In this document: piece after piece, positions 43,101 through 53,165 of the stretch | Layout: every line of letters begins with the position of its first letter | How positions within the stretch are numbered: position 1 is the first letter of the stretch | DNA from: Sapria himalayana | Taxonomy: Eukaryota; Streptophyta; Magnoliopsida; Malpighiales; Rafflesiaceae | Length of the DNA stretch: 64,000 nt | Assembly (NCBI GenBank): GCA_029783825.1 | Contig: JAREIK010002985.1 | Span: 1,121,153-1,185,152 of the forward strand | Direction: 5' to 3' | The notes under the pieces: generated by a model | Seen by the model: the letters and a program-made list of their open reading frames with translations, nothing else | Databases searched by the model: none | Told to the model about the DNA's origin: nothing | Position numbers and translations under genes: made by a program

Positions 43101-45398
43101 ATGAAAGCTAGTAGATATACTTTAAGATTTACAATCCTTGATTTGATATATTGTTAAACTTAATAAATATAATTAAAAAATAATAATACTTGATAATCAA
43201 TAATATACAACTCACTCTTATCTAATAAATAAATATGATTGGGGTAGCTCTTAAGCTTGGTGCTCACATCAAAAAGAAAAAAGTGTAAAAATGTGAATAA
43301 AAATTTTTAAAAATTAGTTATATCATTATTATTATTAATTTGATTAAACTTATATTTTAAGTATTCTTATTATTTTATGACTATTTGTAATTACATTAGA
43401 CTTAAGTTTATCCTTCTAAATGTAGAGTTTACTATACAACTCTTCTTTACTTTTATTAATTAATAAAATATCATCTATAAATATCACATATCATGAGAGA
43501 GACATTTTCTTGGATGTTTCTTATTAATTTATCCATAAATATTTATAAAAATACCAGGATTGAATGATGATCATAGTATAATCTTACAATTATTGAAAAT
43601 TGGTGAGCGATATCTTGAATTAATCCAATTCTGAACATCATTCTTGTATATAAATTCTTGATTAGTTGAATATGCAAACTTGTTATATTTTCTTATATAA
43701 TATATAACAAATTAAGTTTTTTTGGATTTTATCATAAGTTTTTTTTTAATTTCTCTTTCTTTTTTTTTTGAATTTTTGATTATTTATTTGATTAAGTAGA
43801 TGAACTTTATAATAAATTTATCATTCATAAATTTAAATTGATTCTCTAAAATATTCATTTCTCTTTTTAATCTGTTTTCATTTATTTATTTTCTAAAATT
43901 TTATAGTATTATTTATAAGTTTAATAACTTGATATTTATTAAGAACTTGAATATATTCTTTTTATAAATGAGAATTATGTCTTTGTATTCGCTTATTTGA
44001 TATTTTTTATGATTCTCATAATCTTGTTAAACAACATAGATCATAGTATTTGTTTTTGGCATTTATTTTCTTGAGATGTTTTCTAATCCCAATGAGTTTG
44101 TTTTAGTTACATATCTAATGTTATTTAGTCATAATGTAAATATGTCTTTAATCTCTTCTTGATTTCTAAATTTTTTATTGGATTTGATTATTTTAGTTTT
44201 TAATATGATTTACATGTCTAATGACTATATTATTTTTTTTCGTCACCCTAGTCAACTTATTTTTGTCTTCTTTATTCTATAGTTTATCTTATAACGTATC
44301 ATATGTATTATATTTAATGGTAATTATTATTATTTTAATTTTTTTTAATCTTGTATAATTTTATAATGTCTTAATGATTGTACTTGTTTATTTCTATAAA
44401 ATAAATTTAATTTTCTTTAATAGTTCGTTTAATCTAAGGTTTTCACTATTAGGTTTTTTTATGTAAATAAATATTAATTATAAATATGCTTAAATTATTT
44501 TGAGATATATTATATATATATTATTACTTTATTTAACATAGTATGTGCATCTATGTTAATGTATATATTTTTTTCTCTTCTTATAATTTTTATTAGTTAT
44601 AGAAAGATTATAAGCTAAAACAAAATTTTAGATTACTTTTCTTTTTATATTTTTTCCTCAAATTTTATTTCATTGATAATGTCTGTCATAACCCTTATTA
44701 TTTATACTTATATATTTATTTAAGTATTCATTAATTATGATTATTTCTTTTATTCCTATATACTTTGTATTAATTTATTTAAATCTTCTCAAAAATTTTA
44801 TTTATTTTTTCATTCAGTCCTATTTGTGGAACATATATACTAATGATATTTAAGATCTCTTCATTTATTATTAATTTGATTGTTATAAGTGTATCATTAG
44901 TTCTCTTGATTTCAATACAATTTTATATTTTAAGTCTTCGTTTATAATTATATCAATATTATTCTTATTTGTATAATTATATTCTTACTCAAATACCAAC
45001 ATTTATATTATTAATTTTCCAAGATCTCATTTTTTTAGTCTATTTTTTTGTAAATATCTTATATTAATATTTTTATGCTTTAATATATCAACTAATTCTT
45101 TACTCTTATTATTTAATAATTTAATATTTTTATAATTTATTCTAAACATATTAATTTCGACCAATTTTCTTACTCATTTTTTTTCTAAAAAAGTAAGGGA
45201 ATTCTTGCTTTTTTTGCCTATAAGACTGGGTGACATTGCTTAAAGTGGGAAACTTGCTAACATTAGTGTATATTTGGTAATTCAAGGCGTATAAAAAATT
45301 TACGATAAATTTATTAAGGTTGATTGCCTTTTTGACATCCTCCTCCTTTATTATGGTTTTGGACCAATAATTCAAGCATTGCTCACATTGATCAAAAA

Positions 45399-45437
<39 letters not shown>

Positions 45438-47799
45438 TATTTATACCCATAACCCTTGCACACATACACCATCATCTTTCTTTTGAGTTTGGGACTTACA
45501 AAGCAAATGTAATTCATACATGCAAAGTTTAGAGGTTAATATCTCGACAATCCTTACTACTAAAGTAAGAAATTATTTCTGATGAGTCTCGAACCCAAGA
45601 CTAACCAATCTTGAACGAAGACTCTTGCCATTGCATTAAGACATTACCTTCAGTATATGCTTCTAACACGAAAATTGTGCTTGTATAATTGTGCTTGTAT
45701 AATTGTGCTTGTATCTTTTTATAATTGTGCTTGTATCTTTTCCATTTAATAAATGGATCTTTTTTTGTCTTGGATCTTTCTTTATTAATTGTGGGCCCAA
45801 CTTTAATTTTTTTCTTCATTTTTTATATATTTTTAAAATAAATTAATAATAAGATAATAATTATATTGAGAAAAATAAAAAAAATATGCATAATGTATTA
45901 TATAGTCTAAATATATAAATTTTATTAACGTATTCAATGTTTTTCAAACAACTAAAAATATTTAAAAGCTTCATTCTGATTGCTTAATAAATTTGTATAG
46001 TTTGTTTTTTCTTTTTTTTTTGTTAATTTTCAGATTTTTTTTTTTTTTGATTTTGCATATGAATTACCTGAAATTTTCTTATTTTTTCTAAGTATTTTTT
46101 GAATTTTTTTTTTTCATTTTATAATAAATTCTTTGAGAATATTTTTCTATTTTTAAATTTTTATTTTCAACAAGAATAGGAAAATTGAAAAATAAAATAC
46201 TTATTTGTGTATTTTTTTTTCTCTACAATATGAGTTTGTAAGTGTGTTTGAGAGGTTTTTTTGAGAGTTTTAGGGTACAAATCAAGAAACACTAGGGTTT
46301 TTATAAGACCGAGGGCTCGGACGCACATAGTGATGCCGTTTTGGTCGTTAGAAGCCAAAAATAATGTCATTTTGGCGGTGTAGTATTTTTTATTTTTATT
46401 TTTTTTTTTTTGAAAAATGCATTAACCCTAAAATCACTTTGTTTCGGGGTGTCCTGATTTTAAAAAATAAGCTAACCCCAAGGTGATGTTGTTTTTGGGT
46501 TGGGTCAAATGAGCAATTTTGGTGCCTCTCACCCATGTGCTCTTGGGCTTTACTTTAGGCATGCCTCATATCTTTCACAACTAAACATGGTATGAACTAT
46601 GAATCCACAACATCTACTTTTTATTTAAATTTTCAGAGGCTTACTAGGTCCGTAATTTAAGTCGTTAAAAGGCGATATCATTAGCTCGGAAATTTTATTT
46701 ATCAGAACAAAATTATATTGTGAGTCATGTATTATCATTATCTCATTATTTTAAAGATATAAGTGACAATGCATGTTTTTACATGTAGTAATATTAGAGG
46801 TGTCAACCGGGCTGGCCCGGCCCGGCACAGTTCAGCCGTGCCTGTGCCGGCCTGGCACGGAAAAATTCTGTGCCCGGGTTAGGCACGAGCCGTGCCATGT
46901 CGTGCCTGACCCGGCACGGTTCGGCCCGCGGCACGCACACCGGCACGGGTTTGTCCCGTGCTGGGTGTCCCGTGAGCCCGACTCCACGATTGCCCCTCCC
47001 GCAAAAAAAGACCGCGGGTAGGATTTGATTCGACCCGACCCGCGGTCCCCCCGAATCCCGACCCGTACGAACATGCAAGCCCGAGCGGGCCAGACAAGGC
47101 ACAGCACGGCCCGCCGTGCCTGGCCCGGCCCGTTTGACACATCTAAGTAATATATGTTGGTGTGGGCTTGCGCACGCATGTTTGTGCGTTGCTAGTTCCA
47201 CGTGGTGGAGAATTATGAACAATATTCTTGCCCTGCCTCTGCTGTTCGTGATTCTTTTCTTCTCGTGCAGCTGCTCGCTGCCATGCTGTCCCATATCCGA
47301 AAGTTGAAGCATGATGTTGATTCTGGGTGCGCCACAACTCTCCTGATGGTTGGGATTCCTAATGTTGGCAAATCTGCACTCGCCGGCTCCTTGCATAAGA
47401 TTGGGAGGATAAGTGCTGAGGGTAATTTGTCCTGCTGGCCTGTTCTTCGCCTCTCAGAAAGCCACAGTTTTTCTGTTCATGTTGTGGTTTTTTTTTTTTT
47501 TTTTGTTGAATTTTCTAGAGAAAGGTAGACTGAAGTATCCAGCGATTAGCCCACATCCAGGGGAAACAAAAAACATTACCAGCTTTAAGGTTAGTTTTTT
47601 TTTTTTCCATTTTATGATAGTCAGGGATAAATTATTGTGGCTGCATTACTCGAAACTTGTTAGGATTTTCTTCATTGATGTGTTTTTGTATTTTTAGTTA
47701 TTATTTGACATCGTTTGTTCAATGAGGTGTAAAAGTCATTTGAGTTCTTGAGGCGTGAGACGTAGTCAAGGCATATTTTTTTTTGTGAGACCTACTCTA

Positions 47800-47836
<37 letters not shown>

Positions 47837-50395
47837 ATATATATATATATATCACACATATATATATATATATATCACACATATATATATATATATATCA
47901 CACATATATATATATATATATCACATATATATATATATATATATCACATATATATATATATATATATATCATATTCTCTATGAGTAATATTTATAATTTT
48001 TATCTAGTAATCAAATATAATCAAGTAAAAAATATCAGATATAAAAATCAAAATCTTTAATTTTTCTGATCATTATAAATATTTAAAGTTTTAAAATAAA
48101 ATAATAGAATTTTAATAATCTAATAAGTAAAATTCTAAAATAGTTACATATTGTATAATTTCTTTGGGATTGATTAGGATTTAGATTTTTGGAATAATAT
48201 GATTTGTGTGGGGGAATTTTGGGAATAATTGATTTGTGAGTGGGGGACTTCGGGTATATTATGTTATGTAAGTAGCATGTTACAAATTTTGTTTTTAATA
48301 TTTATAATTTTTCAAATTTTGAAGAAGAAGAAAATAACAAATGGTATATCAACAACCTCAATATATATATGTATATCAAATCATGATCCAAAACTATGAC
48401 AGAAAACAAATCACAACAAAAATTCAGAAAATAATACGGTTCACTAGTATTCAGCACGACTAGCTGCTTCAACCAGAAAAATACTTATGTACTTTAAGAT
48501 AATAAAAAAAGGTTATTATAGTTTTGTCAGCAATAGCCAAAAAAAATCGCTCACGAGAGAATAGTGGTGCAGAAAATAACAGTAAAAAAAAATAGAAACA
48601 GAAAAATATATATTTTATTAATAGTTTTTTGGTATCAATAATGGAGCGGGTCAGATCACTAGAATAGGTCAGGTTCTGCTCCAAAAACATGTTCGGCCCA
48701 CTGACCGGACATTGGGACCTTCTTTATTAACTTCTCAATATTTTTTTTCCTGCACTAACATTAAAAATATTAAAACAAAAAATATTTTGGTCATGCAAAA
48801 TAGATTTTCAAAATAAACTATATACAATATGGCACTTGAGGCGAGACGGGGTGCTTATGTCGGACCTGGTGGAGCATGGGCTTTTGGTATGCTAGGGTGC
48901 GCCTTAAATAACTATGGGCTGAGCTGCATTTTTTTATTTTCATTTTTATTTTTTTGAGCTATAAATTTTAAATATAAAAATAATCACAAACTGAGTATGT
49001 AGAGGTCCTACCCAGTGTCCAAGTCTCCTGCTTAATGTGAAATTTGAGAGAGGTTAGTATCTTGACAGCATCATTTTTATCTTCTCCAGATTGGTAGCAA
49101 TCCTGATATATTTGTCCTGGACACGCCAGGTGTTTTGTGTGCTGATTGTCTAGATGTTGAGGCCTGGTCAAAGCTAGCCTTAACAGGTTTTGTTTTGAAA
49201 GCATTATTGTTGTTTCTTCCACGTGTGTATTGAAGTTTGGCCTTGGCATATTAATGATGCTTAGTTGATCAAATGGATATGGTCATGTATTAGTATGATG
49301 TCAAGTATTTTGTCCAAGAGTGATAAATTAAAATCCCTAGCATTAAATCAAATAAAAAAAATTAAAAAAAAAATAAAAAAAAAATAAAAAAAATAAAAAA
49401 AAAATAAAAAAAAATAAAAAAAAAATAAAAAAAAATAAATAAATAAATAAAAAAAAATAAATAAATAAAAAATAAATAAAAAGTAAATAAAAAATAAATA
49501 AAAAGTAAATAAAAAATAAATAAATAAAAAACATTTAAACTTTAAATATTAAACCCCATATCTTAAACATCATGTTTCCTCCCAATAAGCTGGGTGATTG
49601 CTCGTTCAGCTAAGAGCAGGACCCCTCACGACCACTCTGTCACTGCTATGGTGACATAGGAGATAGTTTATGAAGAATGAGCCATCTCTTCCATGTTTGT
49701 TTTTGTATCTGCAGATCTCAGTTTTATTTTGGCATTTTGAGTTGTGATACTGCTTTTTCAATAAAGGAGCTATTAGAGACAGTTTGATTTGGGAAAAGGA
49801 AGCAGCTCGTTGTTTTCTGGCTGTTTTGAATACGAGTGATGAATATCTAAAATGGAAAAAAAACCCTGTGCCCGGCTCTGGGAGCAACGTGGACTCCAGC
49901 TTTGAGTCTTCCCGTGGTTCTCAGCGTCGGCCGAAACCCATCAGGCAACATGCTGGTGACCACACCCAGGTCTAGCTGCATTTTTTTTTGATGCCACTAC
50001 TTACGCCTATACAATACCCATGCGCCCGCGCAGTCACGCACAGGCACACGGGTATTGGCGCCACTACAACTGACGAATTCATGGTTTTCTGCACATGTGG
50101 TGCTGCTGCGATGCAGGACTCTGTCGTGCATGTTGTTCGGCAGAAGCTTTTGGAGATGATTTCTTCCATGGAAGAGGTGCTTGACATAGAGGGCGAGGGA
50201 GATTTGGGAAGGCTCCTTGACATGCAGTCGTCTGCCTTGAAAGAGGTGCTTGCAGTGCAATCAGGGCTCAGCCATGATGGAGATGCTACGTGCATTGTGG
50301 CTCACAAGTTGCTTAATCTTTTTCGCACAGGTAGGCTTGGGCATTACACATTAGACTTTATGTCTTCCAAACCTATTTTCCAAACGACTGGATAG
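38245..50395 (+). CDS. DGP2: DAR GTPase 2-like, circularly permuted GTPase (DGP2)
   Basis: A predicted organellar (in Arabidopsis, mitochondrial) GTPase of the YlqF/YawG group, which acts in large ribosomal subunit assembly. Exons: 38245-38454, 38531-38635, 40318-40395, 47271-47421, 47519-47589, 49090-49186, 49767-49969, 50117-50395. They join in phase to 397 aa and TAG. Motifs are in permuted order: DAR (EVRDARIP, about residues 65-72), G4 NKAD (94-97), G5 SVNSHN (120-125), G1 GIPNVGKS (159-166), a G2-like PGET, and G3 DTPG (216-219). The C-terminal tail carries the LNLFRTGRLG segment. The ATG at 38245 is the first in-frame ATG after the TGA at 38224. Odd points: a 12-alanine run replaces the usual alanine-rich PHM-A-A-A motif, the exon 1 donor is GTTTGT, and intron 3 is 6.9 kb of nested transposons. 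A partial second copy starts at 54422. A SIN2/DGP3-type paralogue is less likely given the ERIPLVDF and HKIGRISA stretches. Confidence 0.92.
38359..38394 (+). repeat. (GCT)12 coding microsatellite, poly-alanine
   Basis: Twelve consecutive GCT codons lie between GAA and CAA in DGP2 exon 1 (residues 39-50), directly after the conserved PHM. The duplicate has ten. Confidence 0.97.
38730..40317 (+). other. DGP2 intron 2, AT-rich with repeat fragment
   Basis: About 38880-39115 belongs to the dispersed family also at 12150-12440 and 31100-31570. A long T tract lies at 40082-40109. No other gene is seen. The acceptor TTTTTTTACAG precedes exon 3. Confidence 0.5.
40590..43165 (-). mobile_element. Decayed Ty1-copia element in DGP2 intron 3 (copy 1)
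   Basis: It is similar in order to the minus-strand copies at 7.9-10.8, 20.2-22.6 and 25-28 kb. For example 40930-41060 matches 8690-8820, 42230-42280 matches 9570-9600 and 27667-27710, and 42640-42680 matches the zinc-knuckle region near 9980. A CAC/CATCAT-rich tract (42700-43070) and TGATATATTGTTAAAC (a degenerate reversed primer-binding site, near 43150) mark its 5' end on the right. A Mutator-like insert interrupts it. Confidence 0.6.
41655..41918. mobile_element. Mutator-like MITE inside the copia element
   Basis: It runs from GAAGCACGGACATGG to an inverted right end, CCGTATCCGTGCTTC, with an inner GGCATGTCC/GGACATGCC pair and GGATACGG words. CTTACTCAT on the left (41639-41647) and CTTGCTCAT on the right (41919-41927) look like a 9-bp target duplication, the Mutator length, although four to seven bases lie between the left repeat and the terminal repeat. 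The related copia copy at 22113-22130 has an uninterrupted TTCTTACTCAT, acting as an empty site. Confidence 0.6.
43375..45060 (-). mobile_element. Decayed RTE-clade LINE (copy 1)
   Basis: Minus-strand reading from the right gives the endonuclease segment IISIYVPQIGLNEKI at about 44811-44855, the V-I-S-x-Y-A-P-Q-x-G-L-[DN]-E motif of plant RTE elements. Farther on (about 43420-43500) it reads FIDDILLINKSKEELYSKL, matching the reverse-transcriptase F-A-D-D-I-V-L-I core with Ala changed to Ile. Many stops and frameshifts are present. It lies in DGP2 intron 3, antisense to the gene. Confidence 0.7.
45480..45660 (-). mobile_element. SINE-like unit with Pol III boxes (copy 1)
   Basis: On the minus strand TGGCAAGAGTC (45630-45620) is an A-box-like and GGTTCGAGACT (within 45596-45585) a B-box-like motif, spaced as in tRNA-derived SINEs. 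It lies 0.4 kb from the RTE LINE remnant; RTE elements are known to mobilise some SINEs. It is not a foldable tRNA as far as I can see. Confidence 0.45.
45673..45740. repeat. AATTGTGCTTGTAT minisatellite (about 4 units)
   Basis: The 14-base unit is repeated about four times, partly separated by CTTTTTAT. Copy 2 (61844-61873) has only about two units, a net loss of 36 bp. Confidence 0.85.
46795..47145. mobile_element. Non-autonomous hAT element with perfect TSD (copy 1)
   Basis: TAGAGGTGTCAA begins at 46795 and TTGACACATCTA ends at 47145. AGTAATAT flanks both sides (46787-46794, 47146-47153). It is 351 bp with a central inverted repeat at 47010-47046. It ends about 125 bp before DGP2 exon 4. 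The long Arg/Pro/Gly frames here (such as 46803-47396 minus) are composition shadows. Confidence 0.93.
47804..47970. repeat. Compound (TA)n-TCACA minisatellite
   Basis: TA runs of varying length alternate with TCACA or TCACACA about every 20-25 bp. It lies in DGP2 intron 5 and recurs at the right edge of the window (63943-64000). Confidence 0.9.
49343..49530. repeat. A-rich (AAAAT/AAAT)n tract
   Basis: Nearly 190 bp of A runs interrupted by single T, in DGP2 intron 6. It could derive from a retroposon poly-A tail; no element body was recognised beside it. Confidence 0.85.
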
Positions 50396-50711
50396 CTATA
50401 ATTGAGGCAGGTAAAAATACAAAAATTATGGTTTGAATTTAACTTTACCCTTGCTCCATCTTCTTGGCTTACTACCCAATTTGGGCGTGGGCCCCACCTG
50501 GTAAATAATTGTGGGGTTATGTTTTGGCGTATCAAAAATAAAATAATTAATATATATATATATAAATAATTGTTGAATAAATGTGATTAGGTAAATTTGT
50601 GCTTATAACTTATAAGTCTATATATATTCATAAATTTGTATATAGATTTATATCCTAAATTAATTAATATGTTGCTTGTGATTGGATATTTACAGGTAAT
50701 GTGGTATGGTA

Positions 50712-50744
<33 letters not shown>

Positions 50745-51075
50745 TATGAATGTATGTAGATAAATATGTGTTTTGCAAAAAAAATGTAGCTTCCCAATTT
50801 GAAAATCAGTTTAATCGAGATTTATTTTTTTTTTAAATATTTGAGGAATAAAATCCGATCAATGTATCAATATTTAATTGTTTTTGAGTTGGGTGTAATA
50901 TATTTTCTAATTTTTGAAATATATATATTATTTATTTTTTTTTATTTTTGATGCACCAAAATATAAATCTCCCAAAAAAAAAATGATTTGGAATTGAATT
51001 GCTCTAAAATTGTTCAGGCATAACTTTCCAATTCTTAGGGATAAAAGCATAACGCAAAGAGCAACGAGGTGCTGA
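50396..51075. other. Intergenic region between convergent DGP2 and RPL31
   Basis: AT-rich, with a (TA)n run near 50714-50738. The genes converge here, so both 3' UTRs and polyadenylation signals should lie within it. No other feature is supported. Confidence 0.6.
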
Positions 51076-51654
51076 TCAATCCTCGTCGTCGTCAACGACT
51101 ACGGTGAGGAGACCCTTCAGGTTGTTCTGAGGAACAGGGGCGACAGTAACCAGAGAATAAAACTCCTCCTTCGCATCTTCCTCGTCGTTCCTCTTCCTCG
51201 CGATGCGGACGCGAACCCTCCTAGGCACGCCGCGGATGCCGCGGCTCCATATGTGCTTGTTCAGCTTGACATCAACTCGGACATCACCAGTTTTCATTTC
51301 TTTCTGAGCGAACTTTTTGATTTCCTTGATTGCCCTCGGGGCTCTCTTTTTGAACGTGCTGCAAGAACAAAAACTCAATCCGCAGCTCCCTTGCGTTCAT
51401 TCAAGCGAACAGATCATAACAAAGACCATTCGCCTCGCAACGAACCGAACAATAAAAAGGGGCGCGTATCTCACGTTGCCAGAGAAGGCGCAGATTAGAA
51501 GAAGAAGATCAGGACCCACCCGGAAAAAAGAGCTACGAATTAGAGGAGAATCGTACCATTTATAGAGGCGCTTGTGAAGATTGATGGTGTATTCCCTGGT
51601 TATTACCTCCGGCTTTCGGGCCTTGGCCGATCTCTCCTCCATTTTTGAACTCAT
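51076..51654 (-). CDS. RPL31: 60S ribosomal protein L31 (eL31)
   Basis: eL31 is a component of the cytosolic 60S subunit, near the peptide exit. Two exons on the minus strand, 51557-51654 and 51076-51358, are joined through a GT (GTACGA donor) and AG (TTCTTGCAG acceptor) intron with a split TG|C codon. They give 126 aa, close to the usual 119-125. Exon 1 reads [18 protein letters not shown], followed by [14 protein letters not shown]. Exon 2 covers [56 protein letters not shown] and an acidic DDDED end. All are hallmark eL31 segments and the frame is intact. The first ATG (51654) was chosen; an internal Met at codon 5 is an alternative. Elements upstream support an expressed copy: a telo-box and a TATA-like motif. 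Confidence 0.97.
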
Positions 51655-51715
51655 CGACGCTGAAGAAATCTGGAGTCGTATATTTTGGGGGAAACGATTT
51701 CCTCCGATCTCCGTC

Positions 51716-51723
51716 TTAGGGTT
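51716..51723 (-). promoter_or_regulatory. Telo-box (AACCCTAA) of RPL31
   Basis: AACCCTAA on the minus strand lies about 60-70 bp before the RPL31 start codon. Telo-boxes near the transcription start are characteristic of plant ribosomal protein genes. Confidence 0.65.
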
Positions 51724-51769
51724 CCAGGATGCAAAATGTCCGACGGCGCCTCAATGGCTCAATATAGGG

Positions 51770-51777
51770 TATATATA
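51770..51777 (-). promoter_or_regulatory. TATA-like motif of RPL31
   Basis: TATATATA in the region upstream of the telo-box, about 120 bp before the start codon, is in a plausible core-promoter position. (AT) runs are common here, so specificity is limited. Confidence 0.4.
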
Positions 51778-51779
51778 AG

Positions 51780-52090
51780 TCGCCAGACCTTCAAAATATT
51801 TAAAATAATTAAAATAATATTAACTTTGTTAAATAAATTTTAAATCTTTAATTTACAGATATATATTAGTAATTGGTATATCGAGACATGTCAGAAAAAT
51901 AATTATAATTATTTATTTTATATATATATATAGTATGTACATATATAAATATCTGGAAATATATATAACCATTTATAAATGTTTAAAAACATATATAAAT
52001 GAATATAAACAAATATAAATATATTTATTAATGGTTATATATGTTTACATAAGTTTATATATAGATTTATATAATTGGTTTATATATATA

Positions 52091-52123
<33 letters not shown>

Positions 52124-52200
52124 ATATATGAATGTTCATATTTATAATAATATATAAATATTATTATATTGCATTTAAATATATATGTGTGTGTGTGTGT
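51780..52200. other. AT-rich spacer with (TG)n
   Basis: Upstream of RPL31: AT-rich sequence with TG microsatellites at 52092-52120 and 52187-52204. No gene is seen. Confidence 0.6.
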
Positions 52201-52347
52201 GTGTCTTCTCAAAAATATTGAAAAATATTACTGTTTTTTGATTTTTTTTTTTTTAAACAATACTTTATTTATAAGTTAAATTATGTTTTTTTAAATGATG
52301 ATGTATAAATAGTGGGAGACAATTAATTTTTTGATTTTAGTACATTA
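52201..52347 (+). repeat. Diverged third fragment of the DGP2 upstream region
   Basis: AAAAATATTGAAAAATATTA, a long T run, TTTATAAGTTAAATT, TGATGATGTATAAATAGTGG and TTTTTTGATTTT occur in the same order as at 37748-37897 and 53923-54072, with clear substitutions and indels. No DGP2 exon follows; the CT tract begins 275 bp later. Confidence 0.85.
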
Positions 52348-52621
52348 AAATAAAAATATTTTATACACACACACACAAGCATATTCATACTTAATATAGG
52401 AAGCTCAAATCTGATGAGAATTTTTATTATTATTATTTATTTATTTAGTGTTCATAAATAGCACCCATTGTTATCACCTTTGGGATTTTTATTAATGATT
52501 TAAAAATTGATTCCTCTACTTATTATTTTTTATTATGTTAAATTTATTGTTATTTGTAGTTGATATATGTGCTTTATTGGTATGTCAATGGAGCATATGA
52601 ATGATGTTAGTTGTTTTTTGG

Positions 52622-53165
52622 TCTCTCTCTCTCTCCCTCCCTCTCTCTCTCCCTTCCTCCCTCTCTCTCTCCCTTCCTTCCTCTCTCTCCCTCTCTTTAT
52701 CTATCTATCTCTCTCTTTCTCTACCTCTCTCTCTCTCTAACTATCTCTCTCTCTCCCCCTCTGTCTATCTTTCTCTCCCCCTCTGTCTATCTTTCTCTCC
52801 CCCTCTGTCTATCTATCTCTCTCTCTCCCTCTCTCTATCTTTCTCTCTCTCCCTCTCTCTATCTTTCTCTCTCTCCCTCTCTCTATCTTTCTCTCTCTCT
52901 CCCTCTCTCTATCTTTCTCTCTCCCTCTCTCTATCTTTCACTCTCTCCCTCTCTCTATCTTTCTCTCTCCCTCTCTATCTTTCTCTCTCTCCCTCTCTCT
53001 ATCTTTCTCTCTCCCTCTATCTTTCTCTCTCTCCCTTCTCTATCATTCTCTCTCTCCCTTCTCTATCATTCTCTCTCTCCCTTCTCTATCTTTCTCTCTC
53101 TCCCTTCTCTATCTTTCTCTCTCTCCCTTCTCTATCTTTCTCTCTCCCTCTCTATCTCTCTCTCT
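52622..53165. repeat. CT-rich polypyrimidine tract with higher-order units
   Basis: 544 bp almost wholly of C and T on this strand, organised as repeated TATCTTTCTCTCTCTCCCTC-like units. The ORFs here (Ser/Leu/Pro only) are artefacts. It ends 160 bp before the start of duplication copy 2. Confidence 0.97.

Larger units (their letters stand above)
37151..47900 (+). repeat. Long direct duplication, copy 1
   Basis: From AACTATTTTATATTTG at 37151 the sequence matches 53326 onward with an offset of about 16.1-16.2 kb, continuing until copy 2 reaches the right edge. Differences are scattered substitutions, homopolymer and microsatellite lengths, and one minisatellite change. Sequences to the left of 37151 and 53326 are unrelated, so this is a sharp boundary. 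The block holds DGP2 exons 1-5 and all transposons nested in its introns. Confidence 0.95.

Noticed and set aside
45151..45465. 104-aa minus ORF (copy at 61316-61606)
   Set aside because: No known domain; part of it is an AT microsatellite and its N-terminus differs between the copies. Probably transposon-derived non-coding DNA.
46803..47396. 197-aa minus-strand ORF (and its copy at 62940-63533), plus similar Arg/Pro/Gly-rich ORFs near 2.2, 22.9, 30.1, 33.4 and 34.1 kb
   Set aside because: They lie on GC-rich hAT elements where stop codons are rare; no domain is present, and the 197-aa frame runs antisense over DGP2 exon 4.
47804..47970. Regularly spaced TCACA units, checked as a CRISPR-like array
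   Set aside because: The spacers are simple TA runs of varying length; this is a eukaryotic microsatellite.
49606..49887. 93-aa minus ORF opposite DGP2 exon 7
   Set aside because: Antisense shadow of an exon whose coding strand is well supported.
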